Made by a program: the position numbers and the translations under genes. A DNA stretch of 64,000 nt from contig BEDY01000010.1 in NCBI GenBank assembly GCA_002335605.1, forward strand, positions 593,724 to 657,723, written 5' to 3'. How positions within the stretch are numbered: position 1 is the stretch's first letter; the number at the start of each line of letters is the position of its first letter. The notes under the pieces were generated by a model. The model was not told the DNA's origin. It saw nothing but the letters and a program-made list of their open reading frames with translations, and ran no database searches. Source of the stretch: Prillingera fragicola (taxonomy: Eukaryota; Basidiomycota; Tremellomycetes; Trichosporonales; Trichosporonaceae). Below, piece after piece: positions 31,532 through 43,043 of this stretch.

Positions 31532-32589
31532 ATGCCGCCATCGACCCGCCCTGCCGCCGGTGCTGCCACCCCTCCTTACCCTCCTTCGCGTCCTGGATCG
31601 AGCAAGCCTGGCACGCCTGCTATCAGCAACACTGCCAACTCTTCTCTTCTTCTTCGCAAACAGCTCCGTGGTAAGTCTATACCTGTGCTTCTCGCTGGCG
31701 CACGGTCAGCGCATGGTGTACGCATTTGCGTGCTGCCAGCGCGTGTCAAACCGAGGTGCTGATATGATGCGCGCAGACCTGCAAAAGAACCCCGTCGATG
31801 GCTTCAGCGCCGGCCTCGTGGACGATGACAACATTCTTGAGTGGGACATTGTCATCATGGGGTGAGTCCTGTGTTATTGGCGTTGTGCGTTCACTGACGA
31901 CGGTCCTTCCCTGCGTGATCGGCGCATCTCTCCTCGTGCCCACCTGCATCCTCGTCTATTCCACTCTAGTCCCGTGGACACGCTTTACGAGGGTGCTATC
32001 CTCAAGGCCCGCCTCATCTTCCCTCCTGTGCGTAGGAGGCGTGCATCGCTCGCGACCGCTCGCTGACAGGCACTCAGGAGTACCCCAACCTTCCACCCAA
32101 GATGGTCTTCGACACTGAGATGTGGCATCCGAATGGTGGGTTTTGTGCACGAGCAGAGCTAAAGCTACAGTCTACAACTCTGGATCACGCAAGGGTGAGG
32201 TGTGCGTGTCCATCCTTGTAAGTCGCGTGCCGCATCTCCAGCAGTGACGATCGGCTGACCAGCAGCACGCGCCCGGGGAGGACGAGTGGGGATACGAGGA
32301 GGCTGGAGAGCGGTGGCTTCCAGTGCACACCGTCGAGAGTGTGGTACGTTTTATGAAGCATTGGCTCGAGGTGTCGCTGACTTGGAAGCTCATTTCCGTC
32401 ATTTCCCTTCTCTCTGCTGATGTCCCCGACATAAACTCCCCCGCCAACGTCGATGCCGCCAAGGAGGTGCGCGAGGACTACCCTTGTGAGTGTGCCCTGG
32501 TGTCTTCCGTTCTGTTGCTAACGTTGAAAGCCTACAAGAAGAAAGTCAAGCGACTTGCTCGCCGCTCGGCCGAGGAGGCCTACGACTAG
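31532..32589 (+). CDS. Ubiquitin-conjugating enzyme E2, UBE2G1 type
   Basis: This is an E2 of the UBE2G1/Ubc15 group. Eight exons are readable: 31532-31670, 31777-31861, 31970-32027, 32078-32135, 32171-32217, 32266-32343, 32389-32485 and 32531-32589. The assembled protein has LLLRKQLRDLQKNPVDGFSA, NILEWDIVIMGPVDTLYEGA, EYPNLPPKMVFDTEMWHPNV and the catalytic cysteine in GEVCVSILHAPGEDEWGYE. The acidic insertion after the active site and ERWLPVHTVESVLISVISLL followed by SPANVDAAKEVRED are diagnostic of the G1/G2 class, and LLLRKQL and NPVDGFSAG favour G1. Compared with human UBE2G1 it has an extra Pro-rich N-terminus of about 30 residues. Function: ubiquitin transfer, probably in protein quality control. 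Confidence 0.93.
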
Positions 32590-32768
32590 GAGACGACGCG
32601 ACGACCACGTCGGTCTGGCACCTCCTCCCCTCCTCCTGTTGTGTTCTAGCGACTTTGGTGACTGATACTGCATGCATGGGCGAGACGCCCGTGCCCATCA
32701 ACTGCATCTGAGTATATACAACGTTTAAACAATTCGTGACCCACATGTGTGCAAAATCTAAAGCTCCC

Positions 32769-35700
32769 TTACTCGGCCGTCTGCATACCAAACACACGCC
32801 ACACGGTAATGCCGGGCTTGTTCTTGGCTCCCGGCACCTGCACGACGTGTGTCTCAAGCGTCCAGTCGATAATAGGCCGGGGACGCACATTGTCCATGGG
32901 GGCGCCCAGCAGCACATCTTCAACCTTTGTCGAGAGCCTGCTAATGCGATCGCGAAGCGCGTCGACCTTGTTCGGCCCGCCCTGAAATGCCACAGGTGGG
33001 AGCGGGGGCAGGATAGCTTCTGCCTCACGGCCTTCGAGGACGGCGCAGAGGTGGTCTGGCTTGCCCGGCTCCTCGAGCCGTACGATCATTTGCCACCTGA
33101 CCTCTGTCTGGGCGAGATCCTTGTCGTTGCACGACCCGCAATGGTGACCCTTGAACGACGCGGAGCACTTCTTGCACCAAAGGACTGCGAGGTCTTTCGG
33201 TTTGGCGCCTTTGACGTTGCGGCCATACACTCCAGACACGCGTGCTTGAATGCGGAAGCGGTTCGGATGGGTGTTATTGTTGACAGCGTCTGCCAACGGT
33301 GTGATGGTGTGGGCAATGTTGTCCGTAAACGTGGTAAAGATGTGCCGAGCCAGTTGTGCGGTACCAGGAACCTGTGGGGCAGGTATTGGGGGAGCAGGTA
33401 TAGGTGCAGATTCGAGAGGAGTAGGTGAAGCGCCAGAAGGCCGAGACGGCGTCCCAGATTCGTGAAATGTCCGTGGAGCGGCGCCGGCAGCAAGCGAACT
33501 GTCGTAGACAGCGGGCCGCAAAGGCGTCGTGAGCCCCACGGCCACCTCTGGCTCAACAGGCTCCCTTGGGGTTATTCCGTGCTTGAGATCCTTGAGACGC
33601 CTGTTGTCAGCGCGAACCCTGCCCAAAAACGAACTTGTCAATGGCCACAGCTGATGGATCACCAGGCTCGATCAATTTGAGGCGCCGCGGTTTCCACCCG
33701 CCTGCCTGTTGCTGCTGTGTCATCTTCTCGGACCACTTGAGCTCTATTTCTCCTTGGCGCATTGGGCTGCGCAGATTCGGAAAGTGGACAAAGTTTCCTG
33801 CACGCAGACACTCAGCGTCATCGGGTGTGCAGTCCCACGCCGCGAGACAAAATAGGCCATTTGGTGGCAGGCCAGCTAGCCGGGTGCCGTGAAAGTTGCG
33901 CGTTGAATGACGGCTTACAGTGCCGTCAGTCACGTAGATTTCATGGCTGGGTCCCGGTCTCCGGTCGAGCGGGCGAACGTCAAGAATCTTTTCGTCAGCT
34001 GGACAAGAATTCTGTAGCGCACCTTGACTGTCGCATTGAAGAATTGGTCAGGCTCAACTTGTGCGAGCAGTTTGAACTTTTGGCTGCTGGAGGCGGTGGG
34101 TGACAATTGCTCATGGGAGCCGAGGGAGAGATTCTGGGGCGAGTAGGATCCCAAGTCACTCTGCTGTCTCCACCAATTCCCAAGTGCTTTGAGACGATCC
34201 ATCTCCTGGACGGTCAATGGCCCAAGCGTGGGATGTGGGCCAGAAGGGCCAGCAACAGCTGCGCCACCGTTGTAAAAGAACCATTCGTTGGGGTCGTTGG
34301 AGTACGCGTTCCCTTTGACTTTCCCATTGTATTCTTGACTCTGCATTATTAGTCTGCGTCCAAGAGAGAAGTACTTGCCTTGAGTCCACGAAACGCAATG
34401 GGCGTTCCAACAACGAAGGCCCCCAACTGCTCTTTCTTCGGGCGGAAGATTGTGACAGCCATGTCCTCGCTGACTGTATCGGCCGTGTGAGACGTCGGGT
34501 CGGCAATGATGACGGTGCAAATCCAATCCTCTGCCCGTTAGCCGCTGTCCTGACAACACTGGGCCTCACTTCTCGTCTGCCTCTCGGAATCGCTTCGTTT
34601 GACCACGCCCATCACGTTCACGTAGGATCCTGGTCTCACATCATTCAGTGGGGTGTAGGAGAACTGGTCGTAAGCTTTGGTCAGGGGCTGGATGCAGCTC
34701 ACTGCTCCTGCGTCAAGCACAGATTCAAGCTGCTTGACGCTAGCCTGTTGTTTAGCAGCCACAGCTTGTTCTGCAGCGACTCGATCCTCGGCCTGCTTCC
34801 GCGCGCGTGCTTCCGCAACTGCTCGGGCATCGACTGGATTTGGCATCGCGCTGACGCGAGGCAAGTCAACAGGAACCGGAGAGTCCACTGTATGCGGTGC
34901 ACTGGGAAGCTGTTTGGGAAAGGCAGGACGGCCGTTCGTCCTCGTATCGGACGCCTGCGACCCGAACGAAGATACAGGATCCTCTTGTGCCCAAAAGTCC
35001 AGATCATCGTTAGGCGGTGGGTGTCGAGTTGATGACGGTGCGACAGTTTGTCCTGGGCCAGGGAAGGCAGGCCCAGACGCGACATTGTGTGTAGTGGGAA
35101 CACCCACCATGTTGACGCGTCCTTGGCGGGATGCCCCTGCGTTGTTGATGCGCGGACGCTTGGAAGGCTCCTCGGTCGTTGACAGTGTCCTTTTCGAAGT
35201 GTTCGCAAACTTGAGCTCCGGCAGCTGGCCGAGGGGGCGCATCCTGGGTTGCGTGGAGATGTCTGCGAGTGCATGTTTTCCTCCAACATTGGATGCTGAC
35301 GAGTTCCTCGCCTGCTTGAATCCCGAGGAATCCGCAGAACTCGTAGAGTCGAGATCCCTGTGGCGGGCGAGCGCCACTTCAGTCACTGGAGCTGGGACAA
35401 TGTCTGGGAGTATAGTCAGCCTCAGCCTCATGACGTTGCACTTACCAAGAAGAGTTCGTTCAGTTCCACCCAGCTGAACAGATAGCGGTCCATTCAGCTC
35501 CATGGTGACCTGAATGTGCTTGTCCTTGCGGTCCCGACTCAAGATCCGCGCGCCGGAGCAATTGACGACCATCGCTTTCGCAAACGACTTGTTGAGCCAC
35601 TTGTTATCTGTTGTCATGGCAGCGAGCACGGCAGCGGCATCTGTGTCCGTTGATTTCAAATGAATGTGAACTTGAAAACTGGCTTTTGGCGTCTTGGAGT

Positions 35701-35890
35701 CGGCCTGTGCATTGTATGGTGTCGTGTGATCAAGCTTGACCGACAGGCCGAACTTGAGGACGGGTCCCGAAGTCGCAGCGTCCTTGGCAACAGTGGGCCA
35801 AACGATGGCTAGCTTGCCTGAGAGTTGTCGTCCATGAGGAATAGTTGTAGAAGGCTCCAAGTCTTCCACAGTTACTTGACGTGGGGGCAT
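32769..35890 (-). CDS. POT1: Protection of telomeres protein 1 (Pot1)
   Basis: Pot1 binds the single-stranded G-rich telomere overhang. The telomere OB fold begins YTPLNDVRPGSYVNVMGVV and continues KDWICTVIIADPTSHTADT and MAVTIFRPKKEQLGAFVVG, then FRGLK|SQEYNGKVKG across a GC-AG intron. A second OB follows: VKILDVRPLDRRPGPSHEI, VTDGT, LPPNGLFCLAAWD and AGNFVHFPNL. The C-terminal part has two cysteine pairs (WCKKCSASFKGHHCGSC), like the zinc site in the third OB of animal POT1. About 370 residues precede the first OB and are mostly unrecognised, with LSGKLAIVWPTVA near the start. At least six short introns (35-45 nt) are needed. One of 42 nt (35404-35445) has no stop and is a multiple of three. 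Divergent from the MFS gene. Confidence 0.82.
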
Positions 35891-36334
35891 TGTGGCAGGA
35901 TGACTGAGGCCTCAGAGGCCATCAAGGGCAAGGACAAGTTGTTGTTGACAACCTCCACCAAAGTCGAGCCCTGGTGGACGCGTTAGGCTGGACGAGGGGT
36001 GAGATTTAGGCCTGCAGGTGGCACGCAAAGGCAAGGTGGAATGCAAAAGCAACATTGAGGCGCCTAATTGTGCATGTAGAGAATAGGCGCGCCTTATCGC
36101 CTACATCCCGGCGATGACCGGGTAGGGTGCCCAGGGTGAGACGTCGATCGCGGCGCTCGTCACGTCGCACTCGAAGGCAGTAGGCGACAACGGTCTATAG
36201 ATCCCATCTTTTACTTTTAGATGCGCTTCATACAGCAGTTGCGAGTCTACCTCACTCCAACTACAGCCGGTACAAATACCAGGCGACCGCTTCTCACCTG
36301 GCTCGACCAAATCACCCTGGCCGTCTCCAACGCC
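35891..36334. promoter_or_regulatory. Divergent promoter of POT1 and the MFS gene
   Basis: 444 bp lie between the two start codons. An upstream in-frame ATG for the MFS gene is at 36221. No other feature is seen. Confidence 0.55.
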
Positions 36335-38620
36335 ATGTCTACACCCAAAGAGGGTGGCGCTGGCGTCAGTCGGACAACAATGTTTATCGCCGCCGTCCTG
36401 GTGGGCTTGGGCAGGTGAGCTCTGGAGGCCGCTGTAAGCTTTACGGGCATATGCTAATAGTGTCAGTGGTTCAAACTATGTCTATTCTGGTGAGTGGCAA
36501 GTCTACGAAGGCGCTCGCCAGCACAAGGCCCTTGGAAACTGATGTGGATAGGATATGCCCCACAACTAGCTGCCAAGTTGGGCATCACGTCAACAGAGGC
36601 CAACCTTGTTGGCATTGGAGGCAATCTGGGTGTATACCTTACTGGGCCAATGTGTGTATGGGCTGACTTGATATGTTCCCCACTGACACTGCAGCTGGGG
36701 CATCTTTGTTGACTCTCAAGGTCCCCGATGGTTTGTATCCGACACCTTGGTGGAAGTCATGCTCACACCACCAGGCCTCTCTTTCTCGCCTCAATATTGT
36801 CCTTTATTGGGTACACAGTAGTGCGACTGTTCTACCTGGGCGTGTTCCCCATCCGCTACGGGGATGACGGGCCAGCAGCCGCCCCATTGCTCCTCTTCCT
36901 CATCTTGGCCATGTTCTGCACTGGGGCAGCCGGCTCTGCTGGTCTCAGCTCAGCCATGAACGCTGTCGCAAAGTCCTTTCCTGACAGGACTCGTGCGTCC
37001 GCAACTGGCACTGTGCTGGCCGGTTTTGGCCTCAGCGCCTTCTTCTTCAGCATGCTCGGCCAAGTCTTCTACAAAGGAGAAGCTGGTGGACTGCTGCTGC
37101 TGCTAGCCATCGGCACCAGTCTGCCGCACCTGGTGGGCAGCTTTGTTATTTACGCGCAACCTCCCGATCAGGACGAGTACGACGAAGTGGCAGTTCATGA
37201 CGGCGACGAAGACTTGGATGACGCAACCGAGTGCGCCCTCGCTCGCGAGGCTGCCTTGACGGTGGAGGGACATGTCGCCATTGGTGGAAGCAGGCGAGCC
37301 TCCGATGACCTTGAGCATGCGCGCTCCCATAGCCGCGAGCTTGACAGGGGGAGGCAGGGCAGTTCAGACCCACTTCTCAGTCGGCCACGCCATCCTCGTT
37401 CAGATTCGCTTGCCTCGCTGCCTCCGACGGCGCTACATTTTACGCCTTGGGACGCGTTCGGAATGACCGATTTCAGGATCTTGCTGGTGATCTTGGCCCT
37501 TTTGTGTGGCACTGGACTCATGTGGATTAACAACGTTGGAGTGAGTTGGCAGTGGCACAGGGGCGATGCGAGACTAGACTAGGGGCATTTGCGATCTCGT
37601 ACAGTGCTAACACCACAGGCGGTGACCCTGGCTCTTGCACGCGACGGCTGGACGTACGACCAGCGCAAAGTGTCTGTCCTGCAAGCGAGCCAGGTATCTA
37701 CAATCTCGGTATTCAACTGTGCTGGTAGGATTCTTGGCGGTGAGTAGTGTGGCTTGGTGGGCATGGCAGCCGCGGTTCCTGACCAAATCCAGGTGCTCTG
37801 TCCGATCTTGGAAAGCTTAGGTTTGGCTTGAAGAGGGTACGTTTACGCGTTTATCCGACACCTGCTGCCCTTGTCAAAAGATGCTGATCTGCAGATATGG
37901 TTCCTGCCAATTGTGGCAGTCATGTTTCTCGCCACTCAAGGAGCAGTGATTCACACCACCAACGTGCAACACTTGTGGCTTGTGTCGGCTGCTCTAGGCC
38001 TCGCTTACGGCTGTCTGTTCAATGTTGTTCCGATGCTGGTGCTAGAGTGGTTTGGTATGAGTGAGTGCAGAGTTTTCCAATCATGTCCGGCTGGCCATTG
38101 CCCGGTCGTGTGGCAAACAAGAAAGCGGTAGCGTCAAAGGTTACTGACGTCACGCAGCCCACTTCAGTTCCAACTGGGGATGGATCAGGTGAGCTGTCTG
38201 TCCCTTCCAGCTATTGCTTTCAATCCTGGAGTGTCAAACAATACTCGTCACTCGGCTGACAATAGCAGTGTAGCACCGGTTGTTGGAGGTAACCTGTTCA
38301 ACGTCTTCTTTGGTACGGGCTTTTGATCCAATGTTCACTGACTTTGCTCAGGGCGTGTTTACGACTCAAACACTGTCGGGCGTATTGGCGGGCCCCCGCA
38401 ACCACCAAACTCCGAATCGGAATCTCTGGCTGCAATCACCCGAGCTCTTGCCGCAGTAGTAGAGCCTTCTGACGGCAAGAATGCTTGTCTCATCGGCAGT
38501 GCGTGTTACGCTGCGGCATTCCGGATAAGCGCGACTGGGTGTGTGCTTGCACTGGCATTGAGCATCCTTACGGGAATTCGGCGAGAGCGACAGAGTACAG
38601 AACGGAAGAGACAGATGTAA
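36335..38620 (+). CDS. Major facilitator transporter, Mch1-like
   Basis: This is a polytopic membrane transporter with many short exons. Readable pieces in order: MFIAAVLVGLG|SGSNYVYS|GYAPQLAAKLGITSTEANLVG and IGGNLGVYLTGPIWGIFVDS|QGPRW|PLFLASILSFIGYTVV. Next come LLLFLILAMFCTGAAGSAGL, TVLAGFGLSAFFFSMLGQVF and LLLLLAIGTSLPHLVGSFVI. An acidic/serine-rich cytosolic loop of about 100 residues follows, then FRILLVILALLCGTGLMWIN and a second half with VAVMFLATQGAVIHTTNVQ. The GIGGNLG...GP(I/M)WG and SAxNAVAKSFPDRTRASATG motifs resemble the Mch1/nodulin-like family of vacuolar or plasma-membrane carriers. Substrate unknown (yeast Mch1 resembles monocarboxylate carriers but is not shown to carry them). 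Length about 570 residues. The start at 36335 is chosen at the conserved MSTPKEGG; 36221 is an alternative. Confidence 0.8.
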
Positions 38621-39745
38621 GTGACCGGTCGTGGCGTAACACGGGGTCTCCGCCGACAATTCGAAAATGAGCACCCGGCCGTGGCCCCTCTATGACACTG
38701 ATCGCTAACATTTGTTTACCCAGCCGGTTGCAACGAGCAGAGCGAAGCGATAGGACCGTTGCATCGGATGGCTTGTAGCGGAGGGGTAGGTAATAGAGCT
38801 AGGGTATGCAACCTACGACGCAGCATGATCATAGAGGTATGCGAGTGACCAGTATGGAACGGGCTATGCTGCAGGGTGAACCAAGGTCACCTGGTGCAGT
38901 ACAATGTCGTGTGCAAGAGCTGCATGACGCGTGCCCAACAAGTCGTAAAGAGCATTGTTTACCGGCGGGCCAAATGCTGGGGCCGGGTGCACTAGTAGCC
39001 GACCTTCCGATTGTAGATGTCTTTGGGGCGGCTGCCAGGTCGGACTCGGACCGGTCACGGCGCGGTGGTTGAAAATGATAATGGAAACCTGAAAAACACC
39101 TGCATTGCTGGACCGCTGTTGGTTGAGCCGATGCAGATGAGCAAGTGACCCGAAGCCCAGGGAGTGTGCATCAGGACGTAGGCAGGAAAGAGGGGTGTCT
39201 CTCTCGGTACAAGGGTCGAGTCGAGGTCAGAGGGCGTTTGCCGGGACAAGGACTCTGCCACGATTGGTGACCATGTGGCCGCCGGTAACACTGTGTTCCG
39301 AAGTGATAAGTGCAGCAGTAGTACCGGTGTCTATAGAGGGTACGAGTGATGCAGCAGTGACAAGCGCGCGCCCCACAACCTTTCGGCTGTCTACCTCACC
39401 GTCGTCGTCGTTGCCATTGCTCTCAATCATCATCCGTCTTTCTTTATCCCCTTTCTATCAATTTAAAGTCCAACATATTCTCTTATCGTCTGCTCGACCC
39501 GGCCCGACATCAAAGTCCACCCAGGGAGACAAACTTGCCCCAACCCCAGCCCCCCCCTTTTCGTGCTTTCGCAATAACATCAACTTCCCGCAGCCAAGGG
39601 CCATAGCCACCCACTCACTCCAGCAGCCGGTCCTTTGTGCGCCTGAAATATCCAGCCCACCGCACCCCATCACAACATCCCATCAGTCGTTGTATCTCAC
39701 TTACCCGTCCCTCCTCACCTGCTTGCGCAACGCTTTGCGCCCGGC
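38621..39745. other. Intergenic stretch before the disordered orphan gene
   Basis: 1.1 kb with no recognisable gene. From about 39380 it is C/T-rich, with TCTTTATCCCC and CCCCCCC tracts, and looks like promoter and leader. Confidence 0.55.
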
Positions 39746-41053
39746 ATGCCTCCCATTACATCGCCGCGGCGCCCAGCGTTTCACCCGGCGCCGACGGCAT
39801 TGTCGCGTCCCGTCCCAATCACCGGCGGGGGCGGCGCCAGCCACAACCAGATTCCCGCCTCTGCAGCCGCCGCAGCCCATTCCTTTGGCACGGCATCAGC
39901 CAGCTTTGGCTCAACGCCACCGAGCCTGATCTCGGGCTCGGGGTCCGCAGGCACCAGCCCCTGTGCGCGCTCGCCGCCGTACATGGTCGCGTTGGCTGGA
40001 TGGCCCGAGCCAATGTTCGTCGCCGAGGCGCGTGATACCTGGGAGCGCAAGCGGTCGCGACCCACGACGCCGACGGGGACCTCACGCCCGCTACCTCCTT
40101 TGTCTGGCAGCGAGGTGCGCGACGGCGTGTCCTTCCCTCCGGCGATTTCTGAGAGCCGGGACGACGATCGGTCGCCGTTTGCTGCTGTTCGTGGGATCAG
40201 CATGGCGCGTACTGCTTCGGGCAGCGTCCCCATTGACCCAGCTCTTCGTTCGCGTCCCGGATCGCCCGTTGGGAATGGGCATGCCAGTCCATCTTTTCCT
40301 ACTTCGTCTGCCCGCGACACGGCCCACGACGGGTCACCTTCTCCTGGATCGGGCACTCACTCGGCGCATTCCACCGGCAGCAGCAGCGCACGTACCATGC
40401 GTCGTGGCCATCCTGAGCGCCACTCGACGTTTGCAGACCCTCGGTATGGCGTCAACGCTGCCGTTCTCGGCCACCGCATAACACGTGCGCTTCGAGTAGC
40501 CCCGTCCTGGGCATCGTCCTCGTCGACGCCCTCGCAGCACCACAACCACCACCACCACAGCCACACGTACACCCACCCGTCCACCCCGTATGCCGGTCCT
40601 GGGACGCACGCAGCGATGAGCGCTACTCGGGGCCGGGTGGCGTTACCCGGCTCGACCGTTGGGGCAGCAGGCGGTCCGAGCGGGCACAACAAGACGACAA
40701 GCAGCTCGAGCAGCGCAAACGGGGACGCAGTCGCGCGCCCAGAGTCATCAAGCTCGGCTTCTATCGACCGAGGCGCACCCTGGCCGCGCCATCCCAGCGA
40801 TCTCCGCACTGGCGCAATGTTCATCCCACACCGCGCAACACCCGAAGTATGGCCGCCGCCCAAGCACCACCTCCCGATGGCCGGCGGCGTCGTCGCGGGG
40901 AACAGCGGCCTCGCGACCCAGGTCTACCCGCGCGACCCGGACAGTCCTTGGGTGTGGAAGCAGGGCAGCCCCGATATCGGTGCTGGTGCGTCGCATGCGT
41001 CGAGCCCCGCGGCTGGCTCTGTACGAGATGAGAAGATGGATGTCGACCAATAA
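39746..41053 (+). CDS. Disordered Ser/Pro/Gly-rich protein, function unknown
   Basis: Single-exon frame of 435 residues. Most of it is low complexity: Ser, Pro, Gly and Ala, a His run HHNHHHHSHTYTH at about 263-276, and Ser runs. One ordered-looking island at about residues 75-105 reads CARSPPYMVALAGWPEPMFV then AEARDTWERKRSR, and another near the C-terminus reads EVWPPPKHHLPM. These aromatic/tryptophan-rich islands suggest short binding motifs in an otherwise disordered protein, as in fungal regulators. I do not recognise a family. Codon use and the intact long frame support coding. A TAG/AGT microsatellite lies in the 3' untranslated part at about 41091-41108. Confidence 0.65.
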   Translation: MPPITSPRRPAFHPAPTALSRPVPITGGGGASHNQIPASAAAAAHSFGTASASFGSTPPSLISGSGSAGTSPCARSPPYMVALAGWPEPMFVAEARDTWERKRSRPTTPTGTSRPLPPLSGSEVRDGVSFPPAISESRDDDRSPFAAVRGISMARTASGSVPIDPALRSRPGSPVGNGHASPSFPTSSARDTAHDGSPSPGSGTHSAHSTGSSSARTMRRGHPERHSTFADPRYGVNAAVLGHRITRALRVAPSWASSSSTPSQHHNHHHHSHTYTHPSTPYAGPGTHAAMSATRGRVALPGSTVGAAGGPSGHNKTTSSSSSANGDAVARPESSSSASIDRGAPWPRHPSDLRTGAMFIPHRATPEVWPPPKHHLPMAGGVVAGNSGLATQVYPRDPDSPWVWKQGSPDIGAGASHASSPAAGSVRDEKMDVDQ

Positions 41054-41408
41054 TAGCCACTTGAGGCGCTCATCGGTTGTAGCTCGGAGTAGCAGTAGTA
41101 GTAGTAGACATCACATCGTGTCAGAAGCAAGTATCAATCAGACGTGCAGCAGCGCAGCAGGGGCTTTTTGTGTTTGCAAAGGACAGGAAACTGCAATGAC
41201 AATCAACATCAATGGCTCGGAAGTGAATCGTGGCGGGTGCCTGGGATCTACAGCGCAATGTCCTGTGTCAAACTTGGGTACACTGGAGTACGAGGCTTAT
41301 CCGCCCGTCCACATCTGCACTCCGGGCCAATCAACACGTCGACTCGCTCTAAGGGCATGCGTGACATAATATATCCACCTCGACCACCTCTAAACTAAGT
41401 TGTTGACG
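41054..41408. other. 3' intergenic between convergent genes
   Basis: This contains the (AGT)n microsatellite at about 41091-41108 and otherwise nothing recognisable. Confidence 0.6.
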
Positions 41409-43043
41409 CTACTTGGCCTCGACGGCCTTCTGGTCGTAGCGGTGGAACTCGTCCTTGACACGTCCACGCATAAAGGGGGGCTCGGTGCCCTTGTAGTAGA
41501 TGTCGGTCCAGAACTCGTGGAGACCGGGCATAGGGCTCTTCTTGGCCTCCTCGACGGCCGTGTTGACCTCGTCCTTGGCCTTCTTGTCGAGGGCCTTGAG
41601 CTCGGACTCGTCGGCGACTCCCCAGTCGAGAATGTACTTCTTCAGGCCGGCAATGGGGTCGTTGGTCGAGCGCATCTGCTGGACCTCGTCACGGGTACGG
41701 TAGGTGGTTCCGGGGTCGGACATCGAGTGGCCACCGTAACGGTAGGTGACAAACTCGACGAGGAGGGGTCCCTTGCCAGAGACGGTCCACTCCTTGGCAA
41801 ACTCGCATGCCTTCTTGACGGCAAGAATGTCCATGCCGTTGACCTGGATACCGGCAATCTGGTCACCACGGGTAAAGTACTGAGTGTTCTGCGACGAACG
41901 CTCGGCCGAGGTACCCATACCGTACTTGTTGTTCTCACACACAAACACGCAAGGAATGTCCCAGAGCTTGGCCATGTTGTAGGCCTCAAACACCTGGCCC
42001 TGGTTGGATGCACCGTCTCCGTAGAGGGCAAAGGTGACAGTGGGCTTCTTCAGGTACTTCTGGGCAAAGGCAATGCCGGCGCCAAGAGGAACCTGGGCAC
42101 CGACAATACCGTTACCACCAAAGAACGAAGGAGTGAAGATGTGCATCGATCCACCCTTGCCGTTCGACATGCCGGCCTCGCGACCTGGGCGGTTAGTACC
42201 CATGTGCCTTGCCGCGGCAATCAACACTCACCCATGAGCTCGGCAAGAACGCCCTTGATGGTGCCGCCACGGAGAACAGCAAAGGTGTGGCAACGGTACG
42301 AGGTGATGACACGGTCGTTGCCGTCAATGGCGTGCTCCATGCCGACCGAAACGGCCTCCTGGCCGATGGCGAGATGGCAGAAACCACGGATAAGCTTGGC
42401 CTTGTAGAGGGCGTCGGCGGCCTGCTCCATGCGACGCATGGTGGTCTGCGATGCATCAGTTGCTGGTCATGGCAATGGATGGTGGTTGTGGGGCCCGAGA
42501 TCATAATGGCCACTGCCGCCAGTGCCGCCGGCCAAGTGGTGTGCGTGGTCGGGGAAACCCTCGCCCCGACGCCCGACTGGTTTATGAATGTCTCTTGGCC
42601 CGCACAATAGTGACGTCAAAGATGTACTCACCATCTGGTCGTACATGGTAATCAGCTCGTCCTTGGTAACGTTGACCTCGGTGGAAGGAGCATCGCAGCG
42701 GTAGGCGTGGAAAGAGTCCTCGTGGAGACGGATGGGGAACTGGGGGGCGATGTCAGTTGCCGCAACACCAAGTGTCCAAATCCTACAGGAGCATCCTTGG
42801 CCTTGGGGACCTCGCCGTGGGGCTCGCTCTTGTCGGCATCGGTCTGGAGACCACGACGGGCGAGGGCAACAGCGCGGGGCTGGATGGATGTTAGCACAGG
42901 ACACAGGTGTCGGCGTTCAAACTTTTGCCGCAGCTGTCGACCGAGCTGGGCGCGAGCGGTGGAGCGGGCGGGCGATGGAGGATACTCACGACGACGGCAC
43001 GGGGTGCGCGAAGGCTCTGCAAGCGGAGGGTTGCTGCGAGCAT
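41409..43043 (-). CDS. PDA1: Pyruvate dehydrogenase E1 component, alpha subunit
   Basis: This is the mitochondrial thiamine-diphosphate enzyme that decarboxylates pyruvate and passes acetyl to E2. The first exon (42990-43043, [18 protein letters not shown]) and the next ([14 protein letters not shown]...) form a basic, Ser/Leu-rich mitochondrial presequence. The mature part has [50 protein letters not shown] and [18 protein letters not shown]. The TPP motif runs from [18 protein letters not shown] to [11 protein letters not shown]. The phosphorylation-loop region [20 protein letters not shown] carries the conserved regulatory serines. Five exons; the last is 41409 to about 42186. Normal length. 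The start is the ATG that opens the targeting peptide. Confidence 0.96.
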
